Assembly (NCBI GenBank): GCA_910586705.1
Contig: CAJUJK010000005.1
Coordinates: forward strand, 62,001 to 126,000
DNA from: an uncultured Lachnospiraceae bacterium
GTDB lineage: Bacteria; Bacillota; Clostridia; Lachnospirales; Lachnospiraceae
Reading direction: 5' to 3'
DNA: 64,000 nucleotides
The notes under the pieces were generated by a model. It was given only the letters and a program-made list of their open reading frames with translations, was not told the DNA's origin and made no database searches. Below are positions 43,467-51,922 of this stretch, one piece after another. The position numbers and the translations under genes are program-made. How positions within the stretch are numbered: position 1 is the first letter of the stretch; each line of letters opens with the position of its first letter.

Positions 43467-45749
43467 TTATCCTTCCTCCAGCGCGTTCAACCGATCCACG
43501 ATCTCCTGCACATCCGCCATGTTCATATTTCCGCCAAAGCTGACCGCGCTCCGCAGAGGCGCAAATTCCGCCATCGCCGCATTCATTTCCGCCGTAATCG
43601 CCTCGTTTGCCGCGCTGCTCTCCGCTTTGTCCTGCACCCCGCCAAAAATGTCAAACTTCAGAAGCTCTTCCACAATTTCGCGGGCGCGCGGGTCCTTAAG
43701 CACATCGCCCATCGCCGTGTCCGTTGTATACACGAAAGGAATCTTTACCGTGGATTCCACCGTAACTGCCTTTGTCAGCACGATATCCCGGGAAGATCTT
43801 CCGATCATAATATCGAAAGCGCCCGTCTCCACATGCCAGTCCTGAAGTTTCACGCTGTAGTAGGCAAATGCCCGTTTATCCAGCGCAAACGTCACCGTCT
43901 TTGTCTCCCCCGGCGCAAGTTCCACTTTCTCAAAACCTTTCAGCTCCTTCACCGGACGGATCACCGTGCTCTCCTGATCCGCCACATAGAGCTGAACGAT
44001 TTCCTTGCCTGTCATATTGCCCGTATTCGTCACATCCACGGACACATTCATAACATCCGTATCCTTCATCGTCTCCTTGTCTACCGTCAGATTGGAATAC
44101 GCAAATGTGGTGTAGGAAAGCCCGTGTCCAAAGGGGAACAGCACTTCCATCTTCTTGGAATCATAATAGCGGTATCCCACAAAAATGCCCTCACGGTATT
44201 CCACCTTATCCTTTTCTCCCGGATAGAAGAGATAGGACGGATTATCCTCCAGTTTTAACGGAAAACTCTCCGGCAGTTTCGCGCTGGGATTCACCTTTCC
44301 AAACAGAATGTCGCAGACCGCGCCGCCTACTGCCTGCCCACTGAGATACGCCTCCACAACACCCTTTACCTCGTTCACCCACGGCATTTCCACGGGGGAA
44401 CCGTTGTGCAGCACCACAATCGTATTCGGCTGTACCGCCGCCACTTTGGAAATCAGCTCATTCTGGCAGTCCGGCATCCGCATATGCTTCCTGTCGAAGC
44501 CCTCCGACTCAAACGCATCCGGCAGTCCCGCAAAAACGACCGCAAATTTAGCCTTTTTCGCCGCCTCGACAGCCTCCGCCAGCAGTTTTTCATCCGTTTT
44601 GTCCACTTTATCATCAAATCCCTGCGCATAAGTCACGTTCGCCATATCTGCCACCGCATCTAACGCCGAAGTGACTTTATGACTGTTGATGTGGGAACTG
44701 CCGCCGCCCTGATAGCGGGGCGTCTTTGCGTACTTTCCGATAAAGACAATCTCGTCCTGCTCAGACAAAGGCAGCACACCATCGTTTTTCAGAAGGACAA
44801 TCGTCTCCTGCGCCACCTTTCTCGCCATCTCGTGGTCTTTGTCCCTGTCAAACACCGCGTTTTTATCCCGGTTTTCCTCATAGCGGAATACAATATTTAA
44901 AATACGGGAAACCGCGGCATCCAACACTTTTTCGGGAAGCTCACCGCTCTGCACCGCGCCCACGATCAGCTTATCGTTAAAACCGTTTGAGGAAGGCATC
45001 TCCAGATCCAGCCCCGCCTGCAGATCCTTCACGCGGCTGTTGACTGCGCCCCAGTCGCTCATCACATACCCTTCAAAACCCCACTCGTCCCGGAGCACCT
45101 CCGTCAGATATTTGTGGTTCTCCGCCGCATAAGTGCCGTTAATTTTATTGTAGGAACACATCACTGTCCAAGGTTTTTCTTTCTTCACCGCTCCCTCGAA
45201 AGCCGCCAGATATATCTCATGCAGGGATCTTTGTCCGATCTGGGAATCGGACGTCATCCGCCGCGTCTCCTGATTGTTGCCCAGAAAATGCTTGATGCTC
45301 GTTCCCACATTTTTACTCTGTACACCGTGAATCAGCGCACCCGCCATCTCGCTCGCCACAAGCGGGTCTTCGGAGTAATATTCAAAGTTACGTCCGCAAA
45401 GAGGGGATCTCTTGATATTCACCGCGGGACCGAGAATCACGCTCACGCCCTCCGCCTGACACTCTTCTCCCAATGTCTCCCCCATCTGCCGGATCAGCTC
45501 CCTGTTAAAAGAAGCCGCCGTGCCGCATCCGGCAGGAAAACATACCGCCTTGATACTGTCGTTTACTCCCAAGTGGTCGCCCTCCTGATCCTGCTTGCGC
45601 AGGCCGTGCGGTCCGTCCGACACCATGCTGGCGGGAATCCCCAACCGCTCCACCGCCTCGGTGTGCCAGAAATCCGCACCCGAACACATAGATGCCTTTT
45701 CCTCCAGCGTCATCTGTGAAACGATCTCTTTGATTTTTTCTGCTGTCAT
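43467..45749 (-). CDS. Beta-glucosidase, glycoside hydrolase family 3
   Basis: Cytoplasmic GH3 enzyme of 760 residues from the ATG at 45749 (GGAGGAT upstream). The TIM barrel has MVSDGPHGLRKQ and the nucleophile Asp in GYVMSDWGAVNSR. A second alpha/beta domain is at about 330-550 (EIVFIGKYAKTPRYQGGGSSHIN) and a C-terminal fibronectin type III-like domain at about 580-660 (VDVTNTGNMTGKEIVQLYV). The last 90 residues are extra to the core fold. It probably releases glucose from plant or host beta-glucosides. It is a single gene; the hairpin at 45.85 kb isolates it from the glycan cluster. Confidence 0.94.
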   Translation of the reverse strand: MTAEKIKEIVSQMTLEEKASMCSGADFWHTEAVERLGIPASMVSDGPHGLRKQDQEGDHLGVNDSIKAVCFPAGCGTAASFNRELIRQMGETLGEECQAEGVSVILGPAVNIKRSPLCGRNFEYYSEDPLVASEMAGALIHGVQSKNVGTSIKHFLGNNQETRRMTSDSQIGQRSLHEIYLAAFEGAVKKEKPWTVMCSYNKINGTYAAENHKYLTEVLRDEWGFEGYVMSDWGAVNSRVKDLQAGLDLEMPSSNGFNDKLIVGAVQSGELPEKVLDAAVSRILNIVFRYEENRDKNAVFDRDKDHEMARKVAQETIVLLKNDGVLPLSEQDEIVFIGKYAKTPRYQGGGSSHINSHKVTSALDAVADMANVTYAQGFDDKVDKTDEKLLAEAVEAAKKAKFAVVFAGLPDAFESEGFDRKHMRMPDCQNELISKVAAVQPNTIVVLHNGSPVEMPWVNEVKGVVEAYLSGQAVGGAVCDILFGKVNPSAKLPESFPLKLEDNPSYLFYPGEKDKVEYREGIFVGYRYYDSKKMEVLFPFGHGLSYTTFAYSNLTVDKETMKDTDVMNVSVDVTNTGNMTGKEIVQLYVADQESTVIRPVKELKGFEKVELAPGETKTVTFALDKRAFAYYSVKLQDWHVETGAFDIMIGRSSRDIVLTKAVTVESTVKIPFVYTTDTAMGDVLKDPRAREIVEELLKFDIFGGVQDKAESSAANEAITAEMNAAMAEFAPLRSAVSFGGNMNMADVQEIVDRLNALEEG

Positions 45750-45822
45750 GCTATCCTCCATTCTGCAGTCCGCTCTTGAAGCTGCACACATTTACCGGGG
45801 ACGGCTCCTTTCCCTTCTCAAC

Positions 45823-45890
45823 AAAAAACAGCCGCACCCGTCATGCTCTAAGTGTAACATGACCGGGCGCGGCTTCCAATAGATTTTTTT
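45823..45890. terminator. Strong terminator closing the glycan cluster
   Basis: A long GC-rich stem (AGCCGC-CCCG-TCATG with CATGAC-CGGG-GCGGCT, one mismatch and one bulge), with six T residues following on the minus strand and eight on the plus strand. It ends transcription arriving from the glycan cluster and shields the GH3 gene. Confidence 0.85.
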
Positions 45891-45914
45891 TGATTCTGTG
45901 CAATAATTATCATC

Positions 45915-46133
45915 CTACTTCCAATACTGCAAAACCTTCTCAAGAATCCCGTTTTCTATACAATAATCTACCGCCTCCGCCAGATAGATCTTTGTGTCAT
46001 GCGTCCTCCTTCCTGTGCGTCGGCAGAAAGGAATCGCAATCCTACATGACATACATGGCATCCGGCTCTTATCTGCCCAGACGTCATATGCGTTCAAAGG
46101 TACACGCCCCAGTTCCTGCCATGTCGCCCGCAA
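45915..46133 (-). pseudogene. Short open frame, possible remnant of an Rpn/PD-(D/E)XK nuclease gene
   Basis: A 72-codon frame in the 419-base gap after the glycan cluster. Only the last 20 residues look protein-like: the AEAVDYCIENGILEKVL stretch resembles the conserved end of the core in Rpn-type recombination-promoting nucleases, where AVDxCIxxGIL precedes the tail. The first 50 residues are Cys/Arg-rich and match nothing I know. No ribosome binding site supports the frame. I list it as a probable decayed 3' fragment. Confidence 0.3.
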
Positions 46134-46168
46134 TCACATATTTTATATTGGGCTATAATCAACTCGTC

Positions 46169-47272
46169 TCACACCCGCATCCTGCACTCCCCATGCACCA
46201 CATTCAGCCTGTCCGCGTTCTTCATAAAATAGAGCGTCAGAAGCGTCTCCCCCATGTATCCAAGATACCTGTCGCTCCTCTCACACCCCTTCGGGACGCT
46301 CAGTTCCTCCGTCCTCATAAGAACCGGGAAGAGCCACGCACAGTAATCCCGCAGCACGCTCTTCTTCGCGAGGATCACGTTATAGTTGTACAGATACCGC
46401 TGGGAAAGAATGCCGGGAAAAGCCTCCGCATACGACGGCTGCAGCTCCTCAAGGGCACACAGCAGAGCCTGCCAGTCAGCCTCCTTTATGTATCTTTCAT
46501 GGTGTGCCTGAATGTCCGGCTCATAGGGAAGCGGATAGGGCAGCACCACATCCACGTCATTGTCCGAAAGCCGCAGAAGGTCATCCTCCTTTAAGTCAAA
46601 TCCCCGTCTGTACTGGCAGAGTCCGTAATACTGTCCTTCCTCGCCGTCCGCACAGCCGTCCGTGCCCATCTTGTTCTTCCACACCCAGTAAAGCGCTGTC
46701 AGCTCGCAGTAGTTTCCGTTCCGCTCCGAGATATGCACCCCGGTATGATCCGTGAGGTCAGCCACCCGCACGCTGCTGCAAGCCGTCCCTGCTTGAATCG
46801 GGAACACATAGTCCGGCAGGGGCACACTGTCCCTAAGGGGCCTGTCCACATGGGACTTTGCCATATACATCCTTACAAAGGGCATATGGCAGCCTACCGG
46901 TAGTGCGGCAAGCGGCAGGAACCGCCCCAGCCTTGCATGGAACAGCTGCATCAGTTCCGCGTGGCGCGCAAAGGTAAGCCGTCTGTGATGACGGAACCCA
47001 TAATTTTCCAGCGTCTCCTCGATATCCGGCTGCACCTGCTCCGGGGTAGCAATGAGGACTTCGATCTCCCGTTTTTCCTCCGCCCCCATCCCCTGCGCAT
47101 AGGCGGACAGCTCCCGCACGGGAATGCCGCCGAGCACCGGGGCGTTGCCTTCCATGCGTGTCACAAGGAAACAGGAGATTTCGCGCTTCGGGTATAACGT
47201 TCTTATTGCTTCACAGGCGCCGAGGGCATAGCCCTGTGCACCATAGATTGCCAATTTCACTGACTTTTCCAC
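46169..47272 (-). CDS. DUF4422 glycosyltransferase-like protein with an N-terminal Rossmann-like module
   Basis: 367 residues, last gene of the glycan cluster. Residues about 5-115 form a variant of the cluster's Rossmann-like module (VKLAIYGAQGYALGACEAI, later VLIATPEQ). Residues about 130-367 are DUF4422, a predicted glycosyltransferase family of capsule loci: GVHISERNGNYCELTALYWV, YGLCQYRRGF, DVDVVLPYPL and YNYNVILAKKSVLRDYCAWL. A GTG at 47272, six bases after the previous stop, opens the frame. A GTG at 47260 with AAGGTGG upstream is an equally good start and would begin right at the module. Confidence 0.82.
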   Translation of the reverse strand: MEKSVKLAIYGAQGYALGACEAIRTLYPKREISCFLVTRMEGNAPVLGGIPVRELSAYAQGMGAEEKREIEVLIATPEQVQPDIEETLENYGFRHHRRLTFARHAELMQLFHARLGRFLPLAALPVGCHMPFVRMYMAKSHVDRPLRDSVPLPDYVFPIQAGTACSSVRVADLTDHTGVHISERNGNYCELTALYWVWKNKMGTDGCADGEEGQYYGLCQYRRGFDLKEDDLLRLSDNDVDVVLPYPLPYEPDIQAHHERYIKEADWQALLCALEELQPSYAEAFPGILSQRYLYNYNVILAKKSVLRDYCAWLFPVLMRTEELSVPKGCERSDRYLGYMGETLLTLYFMKNADRLNVVHGECRMRV

Positions 47273-47278
47273 CTTCCC

Positions 47279-48382
47279 TCAGTTTTGATATTTCCCATCC
47301 GCAGTATCGGTTTCCTGTCTGTATAAGGCAAGGAAATCCTCCCTGTCCAGATCCAGCCGGAAGGCATTCTGCGCTTCCGCTGTCCTTATCGTTTCAAACC
47401 AATGCCATACGCTTTCCATGCCCGGAACCGGCACCTCAAACAGCCGGGCTGTCTCCATGATGACTTTAAGCCCGAAGGAGAAGTCCGCCGTAAAATAGCG
47501 TGAGGCAAAATCTGGTACCCATCCCTGCGCCGTTTTCTCCATCGGCGCATATATGCCTTTAAAAGCGGCAATGCTCCTGATCTTTTTCGTCATGTCACGG
47601 ACGGTATGGCTCTCATAATGATCCGCCAGTGACCTTACCGTTGTCAGATCCAGCGGGATTGTGCCGCACAATTTCTGCAGCTCCCTGTCACATGCAAACA
47701 GCATTTCCGATGCGGCGTCGTCCCATCCTTCGTAAAACAGATACGGCTCCGGGTATGCCACACCGGGGCGATAGTCCTGAAACAGACTATACAGGCGGGT
47801 CGTATGAAGAATCGGATTCGACGGCGTCAAGGTGACACACAGATAGTTGGGAAGCACCCTGCAGGGCATATCAAAAAGAGTCTCCATGACAGCCGCCACG
47901 GACTGCGCCCCACATGCCGGAACAGCGCCGATCTGCAGTTCTCCCTTTCTTCCGAGCATGTGCACCGATTTCCCGTATTCTTTAAGCCTTGCAATGCTGT
48001 GCACCCGCTGAAAGCCGAACAGCACGCATCCCTTCCGCATCATCCCCGAAAAAGCGTATTCAGCGCCGCCGCTTCCGGGTATAATACCCACTTTCATACC
48101 GGCAGCCGCATAAGGCTCCATACGCTGTGCCAACACCGGAAAAGTCTGGGCGGGCGTGGTAACAAAAACCATCTCCGCACCCTCTAGCGCTTCCTCCATG
48201 CTGTCCGTCACCCGGCAGATGTCCGCCGAAAACAGCTTCTCGCCTGCCGCATCCAGCACATGGAGCTGCTTCCCCCATGCCCCGGGACGGGAACTGCAGA
48301 CCGTCACATCGTGTCCTTTATAAAGCATTTCCGCCGTCATCAGGGTACCTATGTTGCCCCCGCCAATCACTGTAATTTTCAT
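47279..48382 (-). CDS. Opine (octopine/nopaline) dehydrogenase-family oxidoreductase
   Basis: 367 residues. The N-terminal NAD(P)-binding fold has ITVIGGGNIGTLMTAEML, and VFVTTPAQTFP and GIIPGSGGAEYAF follow as in the glycerol-3-phosphate dehydrogenase/opine dehydrogenase superfamily. The C-terminal helical domain has CVTLTPSNPILHTTRLY and VKVIMETARLFEVPVP-like elements typical of octopine/nopaline dehydrogenases. Such enzymes reductively join an amino acid to a 2-oxo acid. In a glycan cluster a likely product is an N-(carboxyalkyl) amino acid decoration, as known on some Gram-negative O-antigens (inference). It lies 22 bases after the nucleotidyltransferase-aminotransferase gene. Confidence 0.78.
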   Translation of the reverse strand: MKITVIGGGNIGTLMTAEMLYKGHDVTVCSSRPGAWGKQLHVLDAAGEKLFSADICRVTDSMEEALEGAEMVFVTTPAQTFPVLAQRMEPYAAAGMKVGIIPGSGGAEYAFSGMMRKGCVLFGFQRVHSIARLKEYGKSVHMLGRKGELQIGAVPACGAQSVAAVMETLFDMPCRVLPNYLCVTLTPSNPILHTTRLYSLFQDYRPGVAYPEPYLFYEGWDDAASEMLFACDRELQKLCGTIPLDLTTVRSLADHYESHTVRDMTKKIRSIAAFKGIYAPMEKTAQGWVPDFASRYFTADFSFGLKVIMETARLFEVPVPGMESVWHWFETIRTAEAQNAFRLDLDREDFLALYRQETDTADGKYQN

Positions 48383-48404
48383 ATGCCCGCCATTCCCACA
48401 GCCC

Positions 48405-50237
48405 TTATTGCGTTTTGTCCGTCCCGGAAAGTATTTCCTTAAGAGCCGCCACCAGTTTCTGGTTGTCCTCCTGATTCCTTACCGCAAGACGGATGTACTG
48501 CCGCCCCGCAAAGCCCGTCTTTTCCGATAAATCCTTGATAAACAGGTTATGGTGTACCAGCAGTATGCGGGTCAGTTCCCCCGCCGTCATCCCGCCGGTC
48601 ACTTCCGCCATAATGTAGTTTGCCTGAGAAGGCACTGTCCGTAGTCCCCTGACTTCCGACAGGCTTTCCATCAGCTCTCGTCTCGACTTCCTGATCTTCA
48701 CGAGGGACTCCTCATATGCCCCATGGTACTTTTCTTCAATCTGCAGGTAAAACTCACAGAAGGAATTGATGTTCCAGATGGGGAGCGAAGCCCTTATCCT
48801 GCCCATGAGACCACTGTCCGACGACGCCAGCACCCCCAGCCGGATCCCCGGCACACCGTACGATTTTGAAATGGACTTCACCACCACCAGCCCGGGGAAC
48901 TGCTCCAGAATCCGATTTTCCAGCAGGGTTGCGTTCTCCTCATCGGAAAAGTCCACAAAGGATTCATCCACCACAAACCGGGTTCCTCTCTCCCTACACC
49001 ATGAAACAAGCCGCAGCACATCCGCCTTTTTTATGTAATTGCCGCTGGGATTATCCGGGTTAACCAGCACAAGGGTCTGTATATCCTTATCTCCGAAATA
49101 CTGGATCAAGTCATCCGCCGTATATGAAAAATCCGGGTTTTCCGGCATAAAAAATACAGTCTCTCCCTTGTCGTACCGGGCGGGATATTCCTCAAAGACA
49201 GGTCTCACCATGCCCGTCCTTCCCTCCACATTCTCCATCAGGCACCTGATCAGCTCAGCCGCCCCGTTTCCCACGAGGATATACTCCTGTCTCAGTCCGA
49301 AATTTTTGGCGGCAAGCAGCGCGTTCACACGCATTCCCGAAGGGTACTGTGTCATCAGCGTTTCAAAATTCGCCTTAATCTCATCCGCCAGTTTCTGCGG
49401 CGGAAAATAGGGATTCACCAGATAGCAGAAATCCGTCAGCTTCGGATAGCGCCAGTACCCGCCGTAACGCCCCCTGATCAGCGCCACCTTTTCCTCCTCG
49501 TCCGGGGAAAACATGGAGGAGGCAATGTCCAGATCCTGCACGTCATCTATCTCATACCAGAGCTGCCCTTCCAGCCTTTTTGCCTTGATTTCCGGCTCAT
49601 CCAGCATGGTTATCACCCGCAGCACCTGCTCGTAATACTCGTTGTTGCCAAGCGCCATGGAATATGCCTCCAGGAACGGCACATAGTGGGTTCTGGAAAA
49701 ATGCCGGCTGAACTTGTAGATATTCACCGTTTTGTAATACTCCGCTATGTCCTCAAACACAAACTTTTTTCCCGGCACAAAGGCCTCTATCGTATCATCT
49801 TCCCCCAGCTTGATGCAGGTGCCGTCCATCCAGCTTTCATACCTGTCCACAAGCGCAAGGGTCTCCCTCGGATCATCCAGCAGGGTTTCCAGCACGCTGT
49901 CCTCAAAAATCAGGTCCGATTCCAGCAGCACCGTGTCCTCCTGCAGCAGGTAGTCCTTTGCCAGCATCAGTGAATAAATGTTGTTTGTCCTGTCGTAAAC
50001 GGGGTTGTCCACGAAAGAAAGCGGTGTGGCGATTCCCAGCGTCTTTATATATTCAATGAGCTTCCGCCCCTGATAGCCCGTCACGATCACAATCCGCGAA
50101 AGGTGACGCTCATCTAACTGGTGGAGCATCCGGTCAATCAGTGTCACGTTATTTACTTTCACCATACATTTCGTGTTCTCGCGGGTCAGCTCCTTTAACC
50201 GCTTTCCCATTCCCGCCGCCAATATGATTGCCTGCAT
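48405..50237 (-). CDS. Fused LicC-like nucleotidyltransferase and class I/II aminotransferase (PntC-like)
   Basis: 610 residues. Residues 1 to about 240 are a sugar/choline-type nucleotidyltransferase (LAAGMGKRLKELT, Lys24 region, NNIYSLMLAKDYL as in LicC, LLESDLIFED). Residues about 258-605 are a PLP aminotransferase of the HisC/aspartate type (NGAAELI, NPDNPSGNY, VVDESF, PLP Lys458 in SISKSYGVPGIRLG). The same fusion and length are known from PntC, which makes CMP-2-aminoethylphosphonate for phosphonate-decorated glycans. The partner enzymes PEP mutase and phosphonopyruvate decarboxylase are not in this window, so the aminated substrate is open. GGGGAGGAG precedes the ATG. Confidence 0.82.
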   Translation of the reverse strand: MQAIILAAGMGKRLKELTRENTKCMVKVNNVTLIDRMLHQLDERHLSRIVIVTGYQGRKLIEYIKTLGIATPLSFVDNPVYDRTNNIYSLMLAKDYLLQEDTVLLESDLIFEDSVLETLLDDPRETLALVDRYESWMDGTCIKLGEDDTIEAFVPGKKFVFEDIAEYYKTVNIYKFSRHFSRTHYVPFLEAYSMALGNNEYYEQVLRVITMLDEPEIKAKRLEGQLWYEIDDVQDLDIASSMFSPDEEEKVALIRGRYGGYWRYPKLTDFCYLVNPYFPPQKLADEIKANFETLMTQYPSGMRVNALLAAKNFGLRQEYILVGNGAAELIRCLMENVEGRTGMVRPVFEEYPARYDKGETVFFMPENPDFSYTADDLIQYFGDKDIQTLVLVNPDNPSGNYIKKADVLRLVSWCRERGTRFVVDESFVDFSDEENATLLENRILEQFPGLVVVKSISKSYGVPGIRLGVLASSDSGLMGRIRASLPIWNINSFCEFYLQIEEKYHGAYEESLVKIRKSRRELMESLSEVRGLRTVPSQANYIMAEVTGGMTAGELTRILLVHHNLFIKDLSEKTGFAGRQYIRLAVRNQEDNQKLVAALKEILSGTDKTQ

Positions 50238-50259
50238 CCGCAGCTCCTCCCCGTCATCC

Positions 50260-51873
50260 CTAAAAAATTTTCTCTCCCGGTATCCCCCATCCCGACAGCA
50301 TGTCCTTCACTTCCTGCTTCACCCAGATATTCGCAATCGCAATGAAAACCGCGTCGAAAGAAAGCTCCTTCAGTTTCTCCGGGGACTGTATCTCCATGCC
50401 ATGCCTCGGCGGCAGTTCCCCATAGTTTTTATCCACCCACGCAAGGATGTCCGTGGAGCCTGCCATCTCTTCGCAAAAATAGGTGCCATAATCCCCTGCC
50501 CCGTATACCACAATCTTTTTCCCGTTAAGATATCTCCCGTACAGGTCAAATTCCTGCCTGCCCTCCGGGTCGGATACGGTTCCCGAGCGCCGCAGGGCTT
50601 CCACTTTCGATCTTCTCTCCCGCTCCTCCCAGCCGTAATGGATATTTTCACAGTCTATCTCCAGTGCAAAATACGGGCTGTCCGCATAGCGGTACAGTTC
50701 CTCCACGCCGAGCATCAGCTCTTTCCTAAACGCATAAAAAACCGCTTCCGTCTGCCGCAGCGCCTTCTCATCCAGAACCGCCTTAATATGGTAGCCGATC
50801 CCGTTACACGCCCCCCTGTTGCGCCTCAGGACACCCTCCGAAAAGTCAAAGTAATCCAGCAGGTTATGCTGGCAGCCTTCATCCATCCATATGTGGTACA
50901 GTTCCATCCCCTGATCGCCTGCCAGAAACAAAAAGGTTCCGTCCGTCACGCCGTAGCCCTTATGGAAAGAACGCTCCCTGACTTTCTGCGCCGCATACCC
51001 GCTTCTCGACAGGGAATACTTTCTGTCCGGCAGTCCCAGTTCCTCCACTTTCAGTTTTCCTTGCCCTGTTTCCGGAGTATGTAACAGCCTCTCCACCATG
51101 GAGCGGATATCGGTTGTGTCACACAGCCTGTCTGTTTCCCCCGGCCGGATCCGGCTGTCATAAATCCAGAAAGGGGTATGGATCAGGGACGCATATGGCT
51201 CAAACACATGAAGAAGCCCCTTATGCCTCCCATGGGCACAGATGTCATCCCCGTGGTCTCCGTAAAAGATAATCGTGGTATTGTCCGTCAGCCCTTTTCT
51301 TTCCAGAATATCCAACAGATCCTTCACACACTGGTCCCGCTGTACACAGGCGCTCTCCCACAGTTCAAATCCCGACTGGTCCGCAGTATGCTGCATATAT
51401 CCGTAGTAGCCGATATTTCCTATGTAATTACATGCCAGCACCGCAAAAGGCGCCTCTGCCGTCATTGCCTCGTCCAGCGCCTGCATATATGCCCCGTAGG
51501 AATCCATGCATTCCATGGCAATGTCGAAGCCCACAAAATGCCTCTCATTGGCCTTTGGCACATCGCTCCCGGGTGCGGCGGGATAATTGACCGCCCTGAC
51601 CCGATAGCCGTCCTTTTTCAAATCATCCAGCAGGGAAGACTGGCAACAGTAAGCATCCGGCACACTTCTCATGTTCTCGCACGGCTCATACTGCAGAAGT
51701 CCGCCGTAAACCAGATCTGAAACCACCATTAATGTGGAAGTTGCCGTCGAAAAATAGCGGGAAAAGGATAACGATTTTCCTTCCCATTCGCGAAGCGTCG
51801 GACATGCCCCCTTATGCAGATGGCAGGTTATGCTGTTTAAGCTTTCCAGATGTACCAGCACCAGATTTCTCAC
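50260..51873 (-). CDS. Alkaline-phosphatase-fold (sulfatase/phosphotransferase-like) enzyme with a C-terminal Rossmann-like module
   Basis: 537 residues with no membrane helix. The first 280 residues have the sulfatase/LTA-synthase fold: metal-binding Glu in VLVHLESLNS, probable catalytic Thr in STATSTLM, and metal ligands in IIFYGDHGDDICAHGR with a later His. Lipid-linked phosphoglycerol or phosphoethanolamine transferases of this superfamily are usually membrane-anchored, so a soluble cytoplasmic form is odd. Residues about 451-537 are the cluster's Rossmann-like module (GKKIVVYGAGDYGTYF, DILAWVDKN, DAVFIAIAN). The start is a GTG with AAGGGG upstream. The neighbouring PntC-like gene may supply the group it transfers (inference). 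Confidence 0.78.
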   Translation of the reverse strand: MRNLVLVHLESLNSITCHLHKGACPTLREWEGKSLSFSRYFSTATSTLMVVSDLVYGGLLQYEPCENMRSVPDAYCCQSSLLDDLKKDGYRVRAVNYPAAPGSDVPKANERHFVGFDIAMECMDSYGAYMQALDEAMTAEAPFAVLACNYIGNIGYYGYMQHTADQSGFELWESACVQRDQCVKDLLDILERKGLTDNTTIIFYGDHGDDICAHGRHKGLLHVFEPYASLIHTPFWIYDSRIRPGETDRLCDTTDIRSMVERLLHTPETGQGKLKVEELGLPDRKYSLSRSGYAAQKVRERSFHKGYGVTDGTFLFLAGDQGMELYHIWMDEGCQHNLLDYFDFSEGVLRRNRGACNGIGYHIKAVLDEKALRQTEAVFYAFRKELMLGVEELYRYADSPYFALEIDCENIHYGWEERERRSKVEALRRSGTVSDPEGRQEFDLYGRYLNGKKIVVYGAGDYGTYFCEEMAGSTDILAWVDKNYGELPPRHGMEIQSPEKLKELSFDAVFIAIANIWVKQEVKDMLSGWGIPGEKIF

Positions 51874-51922
51874 GATCGTTTCCCCTTGTCTTTACCTTAG
51901 CCGGACGGTTTCCCGCCGGCTT

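Noticed and set aside
45915..46133. A functional small gene after the glycan cluster
   Set aside because: No ribosome site and Cys/Arg-rich nonsense-like sequence except for the last 20 residues. It is listed only as a possible remnant.
48405..50237. Naming the fusion gene pntC outright
   Set aside because: The domain order and length match, but PEP mutase and phosphonopyruvate decarboxylase are not in the window, so the substrate is not established.
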